A DNA stretch of 64,000 nucleotides from positions 2,108,001 through 2,172,000 of the forward strand of contig NZ_CP078089.1 of the NCBI RefSeq assembly GCF_022701195.1, in the 5' to 3' direction. Each line of letters begins with the position of its first letter. The first letter of the stretch is position 1. Under the pieces are notes generated by a model, which was not told where the DNA came from, made no database searches, and saw only the letters and a program-made list of their open reading frames with translations. Positions 28,968-36,812 of the stretch are shown piece by piece. Source of the stretch: Allobaculum mucilyticum (GTDB lineage: Bacteria > Bacillota_I > Bacilli_A > Erysipelotrichales > Erysipelotrichaceae). The position numbers were made by a program, and so were the translations under genes.

Positions 28968-29003
28968 ATTAGTCATGACTAATCTTCTATTAGACTTGGC
29001 TAA
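28968..29003. promoter_or_regulatory. Twin TTAG-N6-CTAA operator upstream of the cydD-like gene
   Basis: A perfect 16-bp palindrome, ATTAGTCATGACTAAT (28968-28983), and a second half-matching site, TTAGACTTGGCTAA (28990-29003). Their TTAG starts are 21 bp apart, two helical turns. The 5-4-5 dyad spacing resembles CRP/FNR-type boxes in geometry, but the bases do not match a consensus I can name. It could equally bind a MarR-type regulator. Confidence 0.6.
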
Positions 29004-29206
29004 CTATACAGACGAAACGGACTTTGCGCAAGTCAATGAGCAGGGAAAATTTGTCTGTTTTTGTCCGGTTCTTCAACAGAATCAGGCCAAAAAGGGCATA
29101 ATTTCTTAGTTCTTTGCCTGGATTGCCCGGGATGAGAGGCAATCGGACACTGTCGGGAGCATTGAACAGGTTGAGGTTTGTTATAGTGATCGGGAGGTGA
29201 ACCATT

Positions 29207-30985
29207 ATGCTTCTTTCCGCTTCACACTTGCATCTTGATTACGGAACCGGACGCTTTCCGGTTCTTGATGATGAAAGCCTGGACGTAGAGGTTTCCGAAA
29301 AGATCGGTCTGGTCGGCCAGAACGGTGCCGGCAAATCGTCCCTGCTTTCTCTTCTCGCAGATCCCGATTCGGCATCGGGTGAAATCATTCGAAAAAAAGG
29401 GATGAAAGTGCATCTGCTGCCGCAGAATCCTTCGTTTAAGACCGATACGGTCTGGGAAGAGATTCAGGCGCAGAATCAGACACTGACTGAACCAAGAGAC
29501 GACTATGAACTTCGATCCATTCTGACCCGTCTTGGGCTGAATGATTTTAATCAGAACATCCGCGAAATGTCCGGCGGACAGGCAAGACGTCTGTCGCTGG
29601 CACTCGCTCTTGCAGACCGTGCAGATCTGCTGCTTCTCGATGAGCCGACCAACCACCTGGATCTTGGCATGATTGAATGGCTGGAAAAGTGGCTGGCTAA
29701 ATCCAAAGCTTCAGTAATTACCGTCACCCATGACCGCCGCTTTCTGGAAAAAGCATGTACACGCATTCTGGAACTCGAAAACGGAAAACTGTACAGCCAT
29801 CCAGGTTCCTACGAAGCCTATCTGGAAGCCTGCGTTCTGCGTGATGAGCAGGAAAAAGCGGCTGCCCAGAAACGGGAGAATCTGTACCGACATGAGCTGG
29901 AATGGGTACGCGCCGGCGTGCAGGCCAGAGGGACCAAACAGAAATCCCGACTGGATCGTTTCGAACAGCTTCGCGCTCAGCGCACGGTTCTGCAGAACCG
30001 CCAGCTCGATCTGGACTTTGCTTCTGAGCGTCTGGGCAAAAAAACGCTGGAATGGAAGAATATCGCTTTTGGCTATACGCCAGAGCGCATTCTCTTTCAT
30101 GACTTTTCCTATGCCTGCAAGAAGGGAGACCGCCTGGCACTGGTTGGTCCCAATGGCTGCGGCAAGTCCACGTTCCTCAATCTGCTTCACGGCGATCTGA
30201 AGCCGCTTGAAGGTGCTTTTGAGTTTGGTTCGACAGTACGCCTGGGCTACTTCCGGCAGATGAGCGATCCGGCGGATGAAAATGTCCGGGTCATTGATTA
30301 CATCCGCAAATATGCTAATGAAATCCAGACTGCTGAAGGCAGTGTTTCGGCTTCAGCTTTTCTTGAACGTTTCTTCTTTGACAGCTCCAGACAGTATCTG
30401 CCGCTCGGCCGTCTTTCTGGCGGTGAGCGCCGTCGTCTTGAACTTGTCCGTGTTCTGATGAGCGCGCCGAATGTTCTGCTGATGGACGAGCCGGGCAACG
30501 ATCTCGATATTGAAACGCTTGAAGTCCTTGAAGACTATCTCGATCAGTTCCCGGGAATTGTGATCTTTGTCTCTCATGACCGATTCTTCCTGGACCGCGT
30601 AGCGACGGATCTGTTTGAACTGCAGGAAAACGGAACCTTCCGCCGCTATACAGGCGGCTATTCCGACCTGCTTGCCATCAAGGAAGATGAGCAGGCCGTA
30701 CGCATGGAAATGCGCGAAGAGAAGCCGGTACAGAAAGAAAAGAAGCCCTCGTTTTCCTCGAAGGAAAAACGGGAGCTTGAAGAGATTCCGGGCCGTCTTG
30801 AGAAAAATGAGGCTCGCAAGGCGGAAATTGACGATCTGCTCATCAGTGTAACGGACTATCAGGAAGTCGCAAAGCTTTCTGACGAGCGAGAAGCGCTTGT
30901 CAAAGAGAGCGAAGCTCTGGAAGAGCGCTGGATGGAACTGGAAGAAAAGCGCGAACAGGTCGCACAGTTCTTTTCGAAGAAATAG
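29207..30985 (+). CDS. ABC-F ATPase (ribosome-associated type)
   Basis: 592-residue soluble twin-ATPase of the ABC-F family, which acts on the ribosome rather than in transport. First domain: GQNGAGKSSL, MSGGQARRLSLALAL, LLLDEPTNHLDL. An arginine/lysine-rich linker follows (HELEWVRAGVQARGTKQKSRLDRFEQL). Second domain: GPNGCGKSTF, LSGGERRRLELVRVL, LLMDEPGNDLDI. The C-terminal ~80 residues are a coiled coil (EKNEARKAEIDDLLISVTDYQEVAKLSDER) as in Uup/YdiF. GGGAGGTG lies before the ATG. It could be a housekeeping factor or an antibiotic-protection protein; sequence alone does not decide. Confidence 0.93.
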   Translation: MLLSASHLHLDYGTGRFPVLDDESLDVEVSEKIGLVGQNGAGKSSLLSLLADPDSASGEIIRKKGMKVHLLPQNPSFKTDTVWEEIQAQNQTLTEPRDDYELRSILTRLGLNDFNQNIREMSGGQARRLSLALALADRADLLLLDEPTNHLDLGMIEWLEKWLAKSKASVITVTHDRRFLEKACTRILELENGKLYSHPGSYEAYLEACVLRDEQEKAAAQKRENLYRHELEWVRAGVQARGTKQKSRLDRFEQLRAQRTVLQNRQLDLDFASERLGKKTLEWKNIAFGYTPERILFHDFSYACKKGDRLALVGPNGCGKSTFLNLLHGDLKPLEGAFEFGSTVRLGYFRQMSDPADENVRVIDYIRKYANEIQTAEGSVSASAFLERFFFDSSRQYLPLGRLSGGERRRLELVRVLMSAPNVLLMDEPGNDLDIETLEVLEDYLDQFPGIVIFVSHDRFFLDRVATDLFELQENGTFRRYTGGYSDLLAIKEDEQAVRMEMREEKPVQKEKKPSFSSKEKRELEEIPGRLEKNEARKAEIDDLLISVTDYQEVAKLSDEREALVKESEALEERWMELEEKREQVAQFFSKK

Positions 30986-31054
30986 CAGATCTTCCTTATA
31001 TACAGCAGAATATACAGCAGAAACTGAAAAAATGCAGAACAGATAGACTATCAG

Positions 31055-31110
31055 AAAAGACAGCTCAGTACTCCCATGCCTTTGGACCGGAGAGGATGAG
31101 CTGTCTTTTT
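31055..31110 (+). terminator. Terminator of the ABC-F gene
   Basis: AAAAGACAGCTCA pairs with TGAGCTGTCTTTTT around a 29-base loop. Confidence 0.8.
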
Positions 31111-31311
31111 AGTTTCTCTGGAAATGCTTCTGAAAGTGTGTGCTGAACGTCTGCCTTCGGTCATCAAAGAGGCAGAACGGCAGTGGATTTCTATACTGAA
31201 AATAGAGAGGTCTCTGTATTTCAATCAGCGCGCTGTTTTTGCCTGGAGCTGAGGGGAGACCGAATGCATTGCACTGCAGTCCGTCTTTGGACTGGAATGG
31301 AGGATGATGAC

Positions 31312-31896
31312 ATGAATGAATTCATGGAAAAGGTAGAAAACGGCCTGAAAGAAGCCGGAGAAGATATTAAAGAAGGCTGGGACAGCGCAAAGGAATCCTT
31401 TGAACGTCTGGCAGCCGATGAGAATGCAGAACTGGCTGCCTATCATGATCTGTTTACATGGGCCAACGGCACGCTGCTGGCTACTCCGTATACAGATAAA
31501 GAGATTTCAGAAAAGGATAAGCAGATGAAGACACTTGCGGTCATGCTGCTTAAAGACCAGACTCTTGTATCTCCTGCAGCCGGAACGATCGAGCGGATTG
31601 AACCGGAACAGAATACGATTCTTCTGAGAACAGATGGCGGACAGCTTTTTGCCATCAAGGTCTGCCTGAGTGCAGTCAGCTTTTTAAATGACGCGGATAT
31701 TCTGGTCGATGTCGATCAGCATGTCACAGCCGGACAGCCGCTTGTCCGTTTCCACAAACCGATCGAAGCAAAATCCAAGCTGCTTCTGCTTGAACCGCAG
31801 GCGTTTGAACTGTTCAAAGGCCTGGGTTATACTCCAGCCGCAAAACCTGGCGATGTTCATGCGCAGGAAATTCTGATTACCGACCGCAGAGCTTAA
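31312..31896 (+). CDS. PTS EIIA(Glc)-like protein lacking the catalytic histidines
   Basis: 194 residues from ATG 31312, eight bases after GGAGG. An N-terminal amphipathic module (MNEFMEKVENGLKEAGEDIKEGWDSAKESFERLAADE) is followed from about residue 75 by a Crr-type EIIA beta-sandwich (LVSPAAGTIERIEPEQNTILLRTDGGQLFAIKV...VTAGQPLVRF). In active EIIA two His receive phosphate from HPr; here the matching stretches read NTILLRT and LFAIKVCLS without His, so phosphotransfer is unlikely. The N-terminal DIKEGWD module recurs in the next gene. A regulatory or structural role is inference. Confidence 0.75.
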   Translation: MNEFMEKVENGLKEAGEDIKEGWDSAKESFERLAADENAELAAYHDLFTWANGTLLATPYTDKEISEKDKQMKTLAVMLLKDQTLVSPAAGTIERIEPEQNTILLRTDGGQLFAIKVCLSAVSFLNDADILVDVDQHVTAGQPLVRFHKPIEAKSKLLLLEPQAFELFKGLGYTPAAKPGDVHAQEILITDRRA

Positions 31897-31964
31897 AGAC
31901 GGGCATATCCGTATGAGAAAAAATCTGCTTTCGTAAAATGAAAGTAATCAAGGAGGTAATCATC

Positions 31965-32411
31965 ATGAGTGATTTCTTTAAAGATCTGGGAAAAGATATG
32001 AAGGATTTCGGCCAGGATGTAAAAGAAGGCTGGGATAAATTTGAAGGTGCTGCCAAGAAAGAAGCTGGCAAAATCAAAGACGATCTGCACAATGCAGACG
32101 ACAAGGCAAAAGCTGAAGATGCAAAGCTGAAAGCTGATGCCGCAGCAGACAAGAAAGCTGCAGCAGAAAAAGAAGCTGAGCTGAAAGCAAAAGCTGCAAA
32201 AGACGAAGCAGCTGCCAAAGCGAAACTCGACAATGCATCTGCTGATGCAAAAGCAGACCTCGCAAAGGCAAAAGACAAATTCGAAGCTTTCAACAAAGAC
32301 GTAGACGACAAAGCTAAAGCTGACTACGACAAGGCGAAAGACAAAGTTGAGGCCTTCAATAAAGACGTCAAAGCTGATGTCGACAAAGCCAAAGACAAAC
32401 TGTCCAAGTAA
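31965..32411 (+). CDS. Lys/Ala/Asp-rich helical protein
   Basis: 148 residues from ATG 31965 behind AAGGAGG. It starts MSDFFKDLGKDMKDFGQDVKEGWDKFEGAAKKEAG and then continues as a Lys/Ala/Asp/Glu repeat with no Trp, Pro or Cys after residue 30. It is predicted to be one long amphipathic helix, resembling LEA-like or YtxH-like stress proteins. The N-terminal DVKEGWDKFE matches DIKEGWDSAKE of the preceding protein. It has its own terminator. No family assignment beyond composition; surface, membrane-peripheral or nucleoid roles are all possible. Confidence 0.75.
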   Translation: MSDFFKDLGKDMKDFGQDVKEGWDKFEGAAKKEAGKIKDDLHNADDKAKAEDAKLKADAAADKKAAAEKEAELKAKAAKDEAAAKAKLDNASADAKADLAKAKDKFEAFNKDVDDKAKADYDKAKDKVEAFNKDVKADVDKAKDKLSK

Positions 32412-32436
32412 GCAATACAGAAGTAACTGATCATTC

Positions 32437-32463
32437 AGCCGGAGAAATCCGGCTTTTCTTTTT
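32437..32463 (+). terminator. Terminator of the helical protein gene
   Basis: AGCCGGA-GAAA-TCCGGCT followed by TTTCTTTTT. Confidence 0.9.
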
Positions 32464-32604
32464 GACTGTTTTCGGCCGGTCTGCTGGCAGTCAGCCTGGA
32501 CAGAAGAGATCAGAAACAAAAGCTGAAGCAAAAAGCAGAAACGAAGAGAACAGAGATGTTCTGCCCATCCGGCTAAAGACGTAAGATGACTGCAGAACAG
32601 AATC

Positions 32605-32663
32605 TTGACAGGAAAAGCTGATAGCATATCATCTGTATTATCCAAGTGATACAGTTGATATGC
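32605..32663 (+). promoter_or_regulatory. Promoter and long operator of the ytrA-type operon
   Basis: -35 TTGACA (32605-32610), 16-bp spacer, -10 TATCAT (32627-32632). A 40-bp dyad overlaps the -10: GCATATCATCTGTAT (32624-32638) and ATACAGTTGATATGC (32649-32663), 14 of 15 positions paired. This placement suits self-repression by the GntR protein encoded next. Confidence 0.75.
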
Positions 32664-32685
32664 AGAGAGGAGAAGTGGGGAGCGT

Positions 32686-33048
32686 ATGGAGTTTTCTTTT
32701 CGAAACGACTCACCAGTCTATCTGCAGATTGCATCCATTCTCGAAGGGGCCATTCTTCGGGGCGAATTTAAGGCGGGGGACAAGCTTCCCTCAGTCCGGG
32801 AACTTGCCATGCAGAGCCGGACCAATATCAACACGGTTCAGAAGGCACTGACCAGACTGGAAAGCCAGGGACTGATTGAAACGCGGCGTACGAGCGGCAA
32901 ATATGTCTCGGCCAATCCGGAAGCCCTGAAAAGACAGAAGAAAGAAGCGGCAAGAGAGCTCTGCCGGACTTTTCTTGAAGGAATGGAGGCGCTTGGATAC
33001 TCTGCAGCTCTTCTGCTGGAAGGAGAGCAAGATGAAACTTCAGGTTAA
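32686..33048 (+). CDS. GntR-family regulator, YtrA subfamily
   Basis: 120 residues: winged helix at the N terminus (PVYLQIASILEGAILRGEFKAGDKLPSVRELAMQSRTNINTVQKALTRLESQGLIETRR) with the short C-terminal helix pair typical of YtrA proteins and no effector domain. GGGGAG lies before the ATG. Its end overlaps the ABC ATPase start by 17 bp. YtrA regulators usually repress their own ABC operon until cell-envelope stress; the long dyad upstream fits that. Confidence 0.92.
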   Translation: MEFSFRNDSPVYLQIASILEGAILRGEFKAGDKLPSVRELAMQSRTNINTVQKALTRLESQGLIETRRTSGKYVSANPEALKRQKKEAARELCRTFLEGMEALGYSAALLLEGEQDETSG

Positions 33049-33721
33049 GGGGCTGAGCAAATCCTATGGATCCAGACAGGTTCTGAAGGATGTTTCTTTT
33101 GAAATTGAACCCGGGCAGATCGCCGGACTGCTCGGTGCAAACGGAGCAGGCAAAAGCACGATGATCAAGTGCATCAACGACCTGCTGATTCCAGATCGCG
33201 GAGAAATCAGCATCGATGGCAAGTCGTTTGTGCCAGCCGATCATAACCGGATTTCCTATCTGCCGGAGAAGACGTATCTCGATCCGTCTTCCAACGCGAG
33301 AAAAACCATTCTCTTTTTCAGTAAATTCTACCCGGACTTTGATGCAGGTAAAGCCTTTGCGCTGCTCGAGAAAATGGAACTCGATCCGAAGCAGCCGATT
33401 AAATCGATGTCTAAAGGCATGCAGGAAAAGCTGCAGCTGATCCTGGTACTCAGCCGTAAAGCGGATCTTTACATTCTCGACGAGCCGATCGGCGGCGTCG
33501 ATCCAGCCGCCAGAGAGAAGATCCTCGATCTGATACTTGATCAGTTTGACGGCGAAGCCTCTTTGCTGGTGAGTACCCACATGATCAGTGAAATTGAACG
33601 CATCCTCGATAGGGTGCTGATCGTCCGTCAGGGGGAAATCATTCTTGACGGGCAGGCGGATGAACTGCGCCAGACTAGACAGAAATCGCTCGAGCAGATT
33701 TTTGTGGAGGTGATGGCATGA
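33032..33721 (+). CDS. ABC transporter ATP-binding protein
   Basis: 229 residues from ATG 33032 behind AAGGAGAG. Walker A GANGAGKSTM, signature in a divergent form (MSKGMQEKLQLILVL), Walker B LYILDEPIGGVDP, and switch His in LVSTHMISEIE. It is of the type paired with YtrA regulators. Overlaps the regulator by 17 bp and the permease by 4 bp. Substrate unknown. Confidence 0.93.
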   Translation: MKLQVKGLSKSYGSRQVLKDVSFEIEPGQIAGLLGANGAGKSTMIKCINDLLIPDRGEISIDGKSFVPADHNRISYLPEKTYLDPSSNARKTILFFSKFYPDFDAGKAFALLEKMELDPKQPIKSMSKGMQEKLQLILVLSRKADLYILDEPIGGVDPAAREKILDLILDQFDGEASLLVSTHMISEIERILDRVLIVRQGEIILDGQADELRQTRQKSLEQIFVEVMA

Positions 33722-34476
33722 TCCGCCTGACTGTTCACCTGTTAAAAAAGCTTATGGCTGCAATCTTGCCGATTGTCATCGTATTCGTGGCTGTGTTTGC
33801 GCTCTGGTTCTGGCTGGTTTCACTTCCAGCTGGAAGCGGCCTTGTTTCGCTGCTGTCTCATGTCCTTCTGCTTGGTGTTTTCTGCTGCGGGGCTGCTCTG
33901 CTTTTCTATCTTCTGCTTCAGCTCTGGCTGATGCTGCAGAACAGTATTTACGGCTCCCAGGCGTATCTGATCCGTACCCTTCCGCTGGGCCGCAGGCAGA
34001 TTTATGGAGCGTGCCTGATCAACGCACTTGTTTCTCTTGTACTGCTTGTCGGGCTGTTTGCGCTGATGATTCTGATTGCAGGAACGAAAGCTGATCTGCT
34101 TGAGACACTCAATCTCGTGCTGGATGGACAGACGCCGCAGATGATCGCAGTTCTTATTCTGGAAGTGGTTTTCCAGTGGCTGTTCTATGTCTGCAGCGGG
34201 TATGTCGGCATCTGTTTTGGACATCGAAAAGGAAGTTCAGACCGTGTTGAAATGACTGGAATTGGCATCGCATGCGTTATGGTCGGCCAGGCGCTTGGCA
34301 TCGGTCTGGTCTTTGCGCTCAATCCGCAGCTTGCCAGCAAGATCGATTCGTCGCCTGCTCTTTCCAGTACGTTTATCACTCTGGTCGCACAGATCGCAGT
34401 GATCTACGGGCTGTTCGATCTGGCCTGCATTCTGCTTTGCGGATGGCGAATCCGTAAGGCTGCAGACGTGGAATGA
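33718..34476 (+). CDS. ABC transporter permease
   Basis: 252-residue protein with about six hydrophobic segments (for example LMAAILPIVIVFVAVFALWFWLV and VSLVLLVGLFALMILIAG). No ATPase motif is present. It overlaps the ATPase gene by 4 bp, so it is the membrane partner. Ends 90 bp before a terminator. Cargo is unknown; related operons respond to peptide antibiotics, which is only family knowledge here. Confidence 0.85.
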   Translation: MIRLTVHLLKKLMAAILPIVIVFVAVFALWFWLVSLPAGSGLVSLLSHVLLLGVFCCGAALLFYLLLQLWLMLQNSIYGSQAYLIRTLPLGRRQIYGACLINALVSLVLLVGLFALMILIAGTKADLLETLNLVLDGQTPQMIAVLILEVVFQWLFYVCSGYVGICFGHRKGSSDRVEMTGIGIACVMVGQALGIGLVFALNPQLASKIDSSPALSSTFITLVAQIAVIYGLFDLACILLCGWRIRKAADVE

Positions 34477-34566
34477 GCATGAAACCAGAGAAAATGCCAG
34501 TTCTGAAGCTGGATTATGATAAATTAAATACAGATAGTAATAAACAATCAAAGTAAGCCCAAAAAG

Positions 34567-34596
34567 TGCCTGGAGCAGTCTGCCAGGCATTTTTTA
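34567..34596 (+). terminator. Terminator of the ytrA-type operon
   Basis: TGCCTGG pairs with CCAGGCA, then TTTTTT. The next 510 bp (34597-35106) hold no convincing gene, only a -35/-10-like TTGATT-N16-TAGTAT pair before the small HTH gene. Confidence 0.85.
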
Positions 34597-35106
34597 AACG
34601 ATGAAATGAACTGGAAACGAATAGAAAACGAACGGGAAATGAGGGATGCATTGAGTGCAACAATGAGTCGAAAACCAGGGGGAAGACAACACAAAAAGCA
34701 GCCCAAAACAGGTAAGGCTTCCCGGTTGAAGACGGAAAAATCATCCGTCAGAATCTCATTGCAGGGAAAAATCACAGCTGATCCGGTGAAGCAGACAGGC
34801 AGTAGAAATGGATATAGTCCATATTTGTTCAGTACGTTCTGTCCCTGTACTGAAACGATTCAAAGGCCTGAAAACGGCCGGATTCCGAGAACTAAATCAA
34901 CTGCGAAAATAATAATATACCATTGCTAAACGTATCCGGATCACTTTTCTTTATCGATTTTTCCTGTTTGAATTTATGCCTATTTCCCGTAAGTTCACTA
35001 TTTGTAGAAAAAAGTAAAGAATTTTTGGATGTAAATAATCTAATGTTGATTTTTTAACAGTTCTCGGTAGTATAAAGAGCGTAGACGAAGGAGAAGAGTA
35101 TCTTTT

Positions 35107-35328
35107 ATGGTCAAGAACAATATCGAAGTGGACATTAAAGTTAAAATTCTCGAAGGTGGTTTTACACAGGAACGACTCGGAAACAAAATTGGGACGACTT
35201 CTCAGTATGTAAACCGTATCATTAAGAAGAAAGACGGACTCCTCAATAAGACTTTCATTCAGATGATGGAAGTCCTGGGCTATGATATTGAGCTTGTTTA
35301 TGTTCCCTGCGAGAATCGCGACGCGTAA
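35107..35328 (+). CDS. Small XRE-like helix-turn-helix protein
   Basis: 73 residues, nearly all one HTH domain: IKVKILEGGFTQERLGNKIGTTSQYVNRIIKKKDGLLNKTFIQMMEVLGYDIELVYV. The helix TQERLGNKIGTTSQYVNRI matches the Cro/C1 class. GAAGGAG lies 12 bases upstream. The short C terminus has no effector domain. Its target is unknown. It is followed by a terminator. Confidence 0.82.
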   Translation: MVKNNIEVDIKVKILEGGFTQERLGNKIGTTSQYVNRIIKKKDGLLNKTFIQMMEVLGYDIELVYVPCENRDA

Positions 35329-35386
35329 GACAGTTCCCCTGAACGGCAGCATGCTGTCTATCCGCTAAGGAATAACCAGACGAGAA

Positions 35387-35415
35387 AAAGAGAGACCTGT
35401 GGGCCTCTTTTTTTT
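35387..35415 (+). terminator. Terminator of the small HTH gene
   Basis: AGAGACC-TGT-GGGCCTCT with one mismatch, then eight T's. Confidence 0.75.
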
Positions 35416-35537
35416 GGCAGGATAAGCCGCAAGGATTGCCTTCGAATCTGCTATGATTGTTAGACAGTACTGGTAAATCTGCTCCTGCTTCTATTCTTGG
35501 GAAACAGGCAGAAGAACCGGAAGGGGAGGGGTCCAAA

Positions 35538-36011
35538 ATGACGGCACAGACAAACAGCAAGGGGATCAAAACCGTTGTGGTAAACCGCAGCGCCAGACAC
35601 GAATACGAACTGCTTGACCGTTATGAAGCAGGCATTGAACTCAAAGGCACAGAGATCAAAAGCGTGCGCAAAGGCAAAGTTCAGCTCAAGGATGCATGGA
35701 TCTCCATTCGCAACGGACAGGCAGTCATCAAGGACATGCACATTTCTCCTTACGAATTCGGCAACCGGTTCAATCACGAAGAAGTTCGAGACCGGCGCCT
35801 TCTTCTTCACAAAAACGAAATTCTGAAACTGGATCAGGCGGTCCGCATTAAAGGATTCACGCTTGTTCCGGTCTCCATGTATATTTCCCACGGCCTGGCA
35901 AAAATTGAAATTGCGGTGGCACGGGGCAAAAACCTGCATGATAAGCGCGAGACATCCAAGAAACGGGATGCTGAACGCGAAATCCGCAAAGCACTGAAAG
36001 GAAGCTGGTAG
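35538..36011 (+). CDS. smpB: SsrA-binding protein SmpB
   Basis: 157-residue OB-fold protein that binds tmRNA and delivers it to stalled ribosomes. Signatures: VVNRSARHEYELLDRYEAGIELKGTEIKSVRKGKVQLKDAW, YEFGNRFNHEEVRDRRLLLHKNEI, and the basic tail KGKNLHDKRETSKKRDAEREIRKALKG. Start chosen at ATG 35538 after GGAGGGG; the upstream frame to 35457 lacks a ribosome site. The tmRNA gene lies 150 bp downstream. Confidence 0.97.
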   Translation: MTAQTNSKGIKTVVVNRSARHEYELLDRYEAGIELKGTEIKSVRKGKVQLKDAWISIRNGQAVIKDMHISPYEFGNRFNHEEVRDRRLLLHKNEILKLDQAVRIKGFTLVPVSMYISHGLAKIEIAVARGKNLHDKRETSKKRDAEREIRKALKGSW

Positions 36012-36034
36012 AATCTTCGGATTCTGCCTTTTTT
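36010..36034 (+). terminator. Short terminator after smpB
   Basis: AGAATC-TTCG-GATTCT, GCC, then six T's. Confidence 0.65.
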
Positions 36035-36113
36035 CAAAATCCATTACTTAAAAGCAAAGAAGAACGGGCGACGGAAACCGCCAGCCGCCGCTTCAAAAAA
36101 ATGAAGATCATGC

Positions 36114-36141
36114 TTGATTCTCATTAGGAAATCAGTAGAAT
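36114..36141 (+). promoter_or_regulatory. Promoter of the tmRNA gene
   Basis: -35 TTGATT (36114-36119), 16-bp spacer, -10 TAGAAT (36136-36141), about 22 bp before the mature 5' end. Confidence 0.65.
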
Positions 36142-36163
36142 AGAAAACCGAGGACAGCAAGCC

Positions 36164-36544
36164 GGGGATGTTTCTGGCATTCGATGAGTAATTGTTTGGA
36201 CTCAGCCACAGCCGGGTGATTCCGTTAAAGATCATTCAAAATAAACGCTAACAACTTTAACTTCGGCCGTACGTACAACAACCGTGCTATGGCCTTCGCT
36301 GCTTAATTAATCACTGCGAGTGACTAGCAGCCTCTCTGAATGAGTTCGCTTTCTTCTAGTTCAGACTGATGGCGTAAAGAAGATAAGCTGACGGACCGAC
36401 TGGATCCATCGGATGAAAACTCTACAGTCAACCCATCAGAAATTGTGTCTGTCCAAGTCTGATGGTATTCTGGCAGACTAAGCTGTAAACGCTGATTCGT
36501 GGGACATTGCTTAGACGCGAGTTCGACTCTCGCCATCTCCACCA
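36164..36544 (+). ncRNA. ssrA: Transfer-messenger RNA
   Basis: 381 nt. The 5' GGGGATG pairs with CATCTCC before the encoded ACCA, and a T-arm (GCGAG-TTCGACT-CTCGC) closes the tRNA-like part. The tag frame starts about 36244 and stops at TAA 36304-36306; it reads NANNFNFGRTYNN then RAMAFAA, longer than the ~10-residue tags of enteric bacteria and ending in FAA rather than LAA. Partner SmpB is encoded just upstream. The exact resume codon cannot be fixed from sequence alone. Confidence 0.95.
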
Positions 36545-36547
36545 GAT

Positions 36548-36607
36548 GGAGAACATAGCTGATGTATGTCCTCTGCATTCACAGTGCAATTCTGTGATTC
36601 TCCACCA
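36548..36607 (+). other. tRNA-like remnant with CCA end
   Basis: 60 nt directly between tmRNA and tRNA-Ala. GGAGAA at the 5' end pairs with TTCTCC, followed by ACCA. A T-arm-like CACAG-TGCAATT-CTGTG lies at the right distance from the 3' end. There is no proper anticodon arm. Probably a decayed tRNA gene; a processed tRNA-like RNA is less likely. Confidence 0.5.
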
Positions 36608-36612
36608 CATAT

Positions 36613-36688
36613 GGGGTGTTAGCTCAGCTGGGAGAGCGCATGGCTGGCAGCCATGAGGTCAGGGGTTCGATCCCCCTACGCTCCACCA
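36613..36688 (+). tRNA. tRNA-Ala (anticodon GGC)
   Basis: 76 nt with encoded CCA; acceptor GGGGTGT/ACGCTCC with two wobble pairs; anticodon stem CATGG/CCATG around CTGGCAG; T-loop TTCGATC. Confidence 0.97.
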
Positions 36689-36703
36689 TTTTGTGGATTA
36701 ATC

Positions 36704-36733
36704 CCTTCAGGTATAAAGCCTGAAGGTTTTTTA
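36704..36733 (+). terminator. Terminator of the tmRNA/tRNA-Ala unit
   Basis: CCTTCAGG-TATAAAG-CCTGAAGG then six T's. Confidence 0.9.
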
Positions 36734-36812
36734 TATTTATAGCTGTCTGCGAGTTCTGGACCGGTGAGATACAGTTCACTTGCCAAGATGATTCAGACAG
36801 ATGGGGGAAATG

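Noticed and set aside
34606-34929. 107-residue open frame after the ABC operon terminator
   Set aside because: No ribosome site, low-complexity basic composition, no resemblance to any family.
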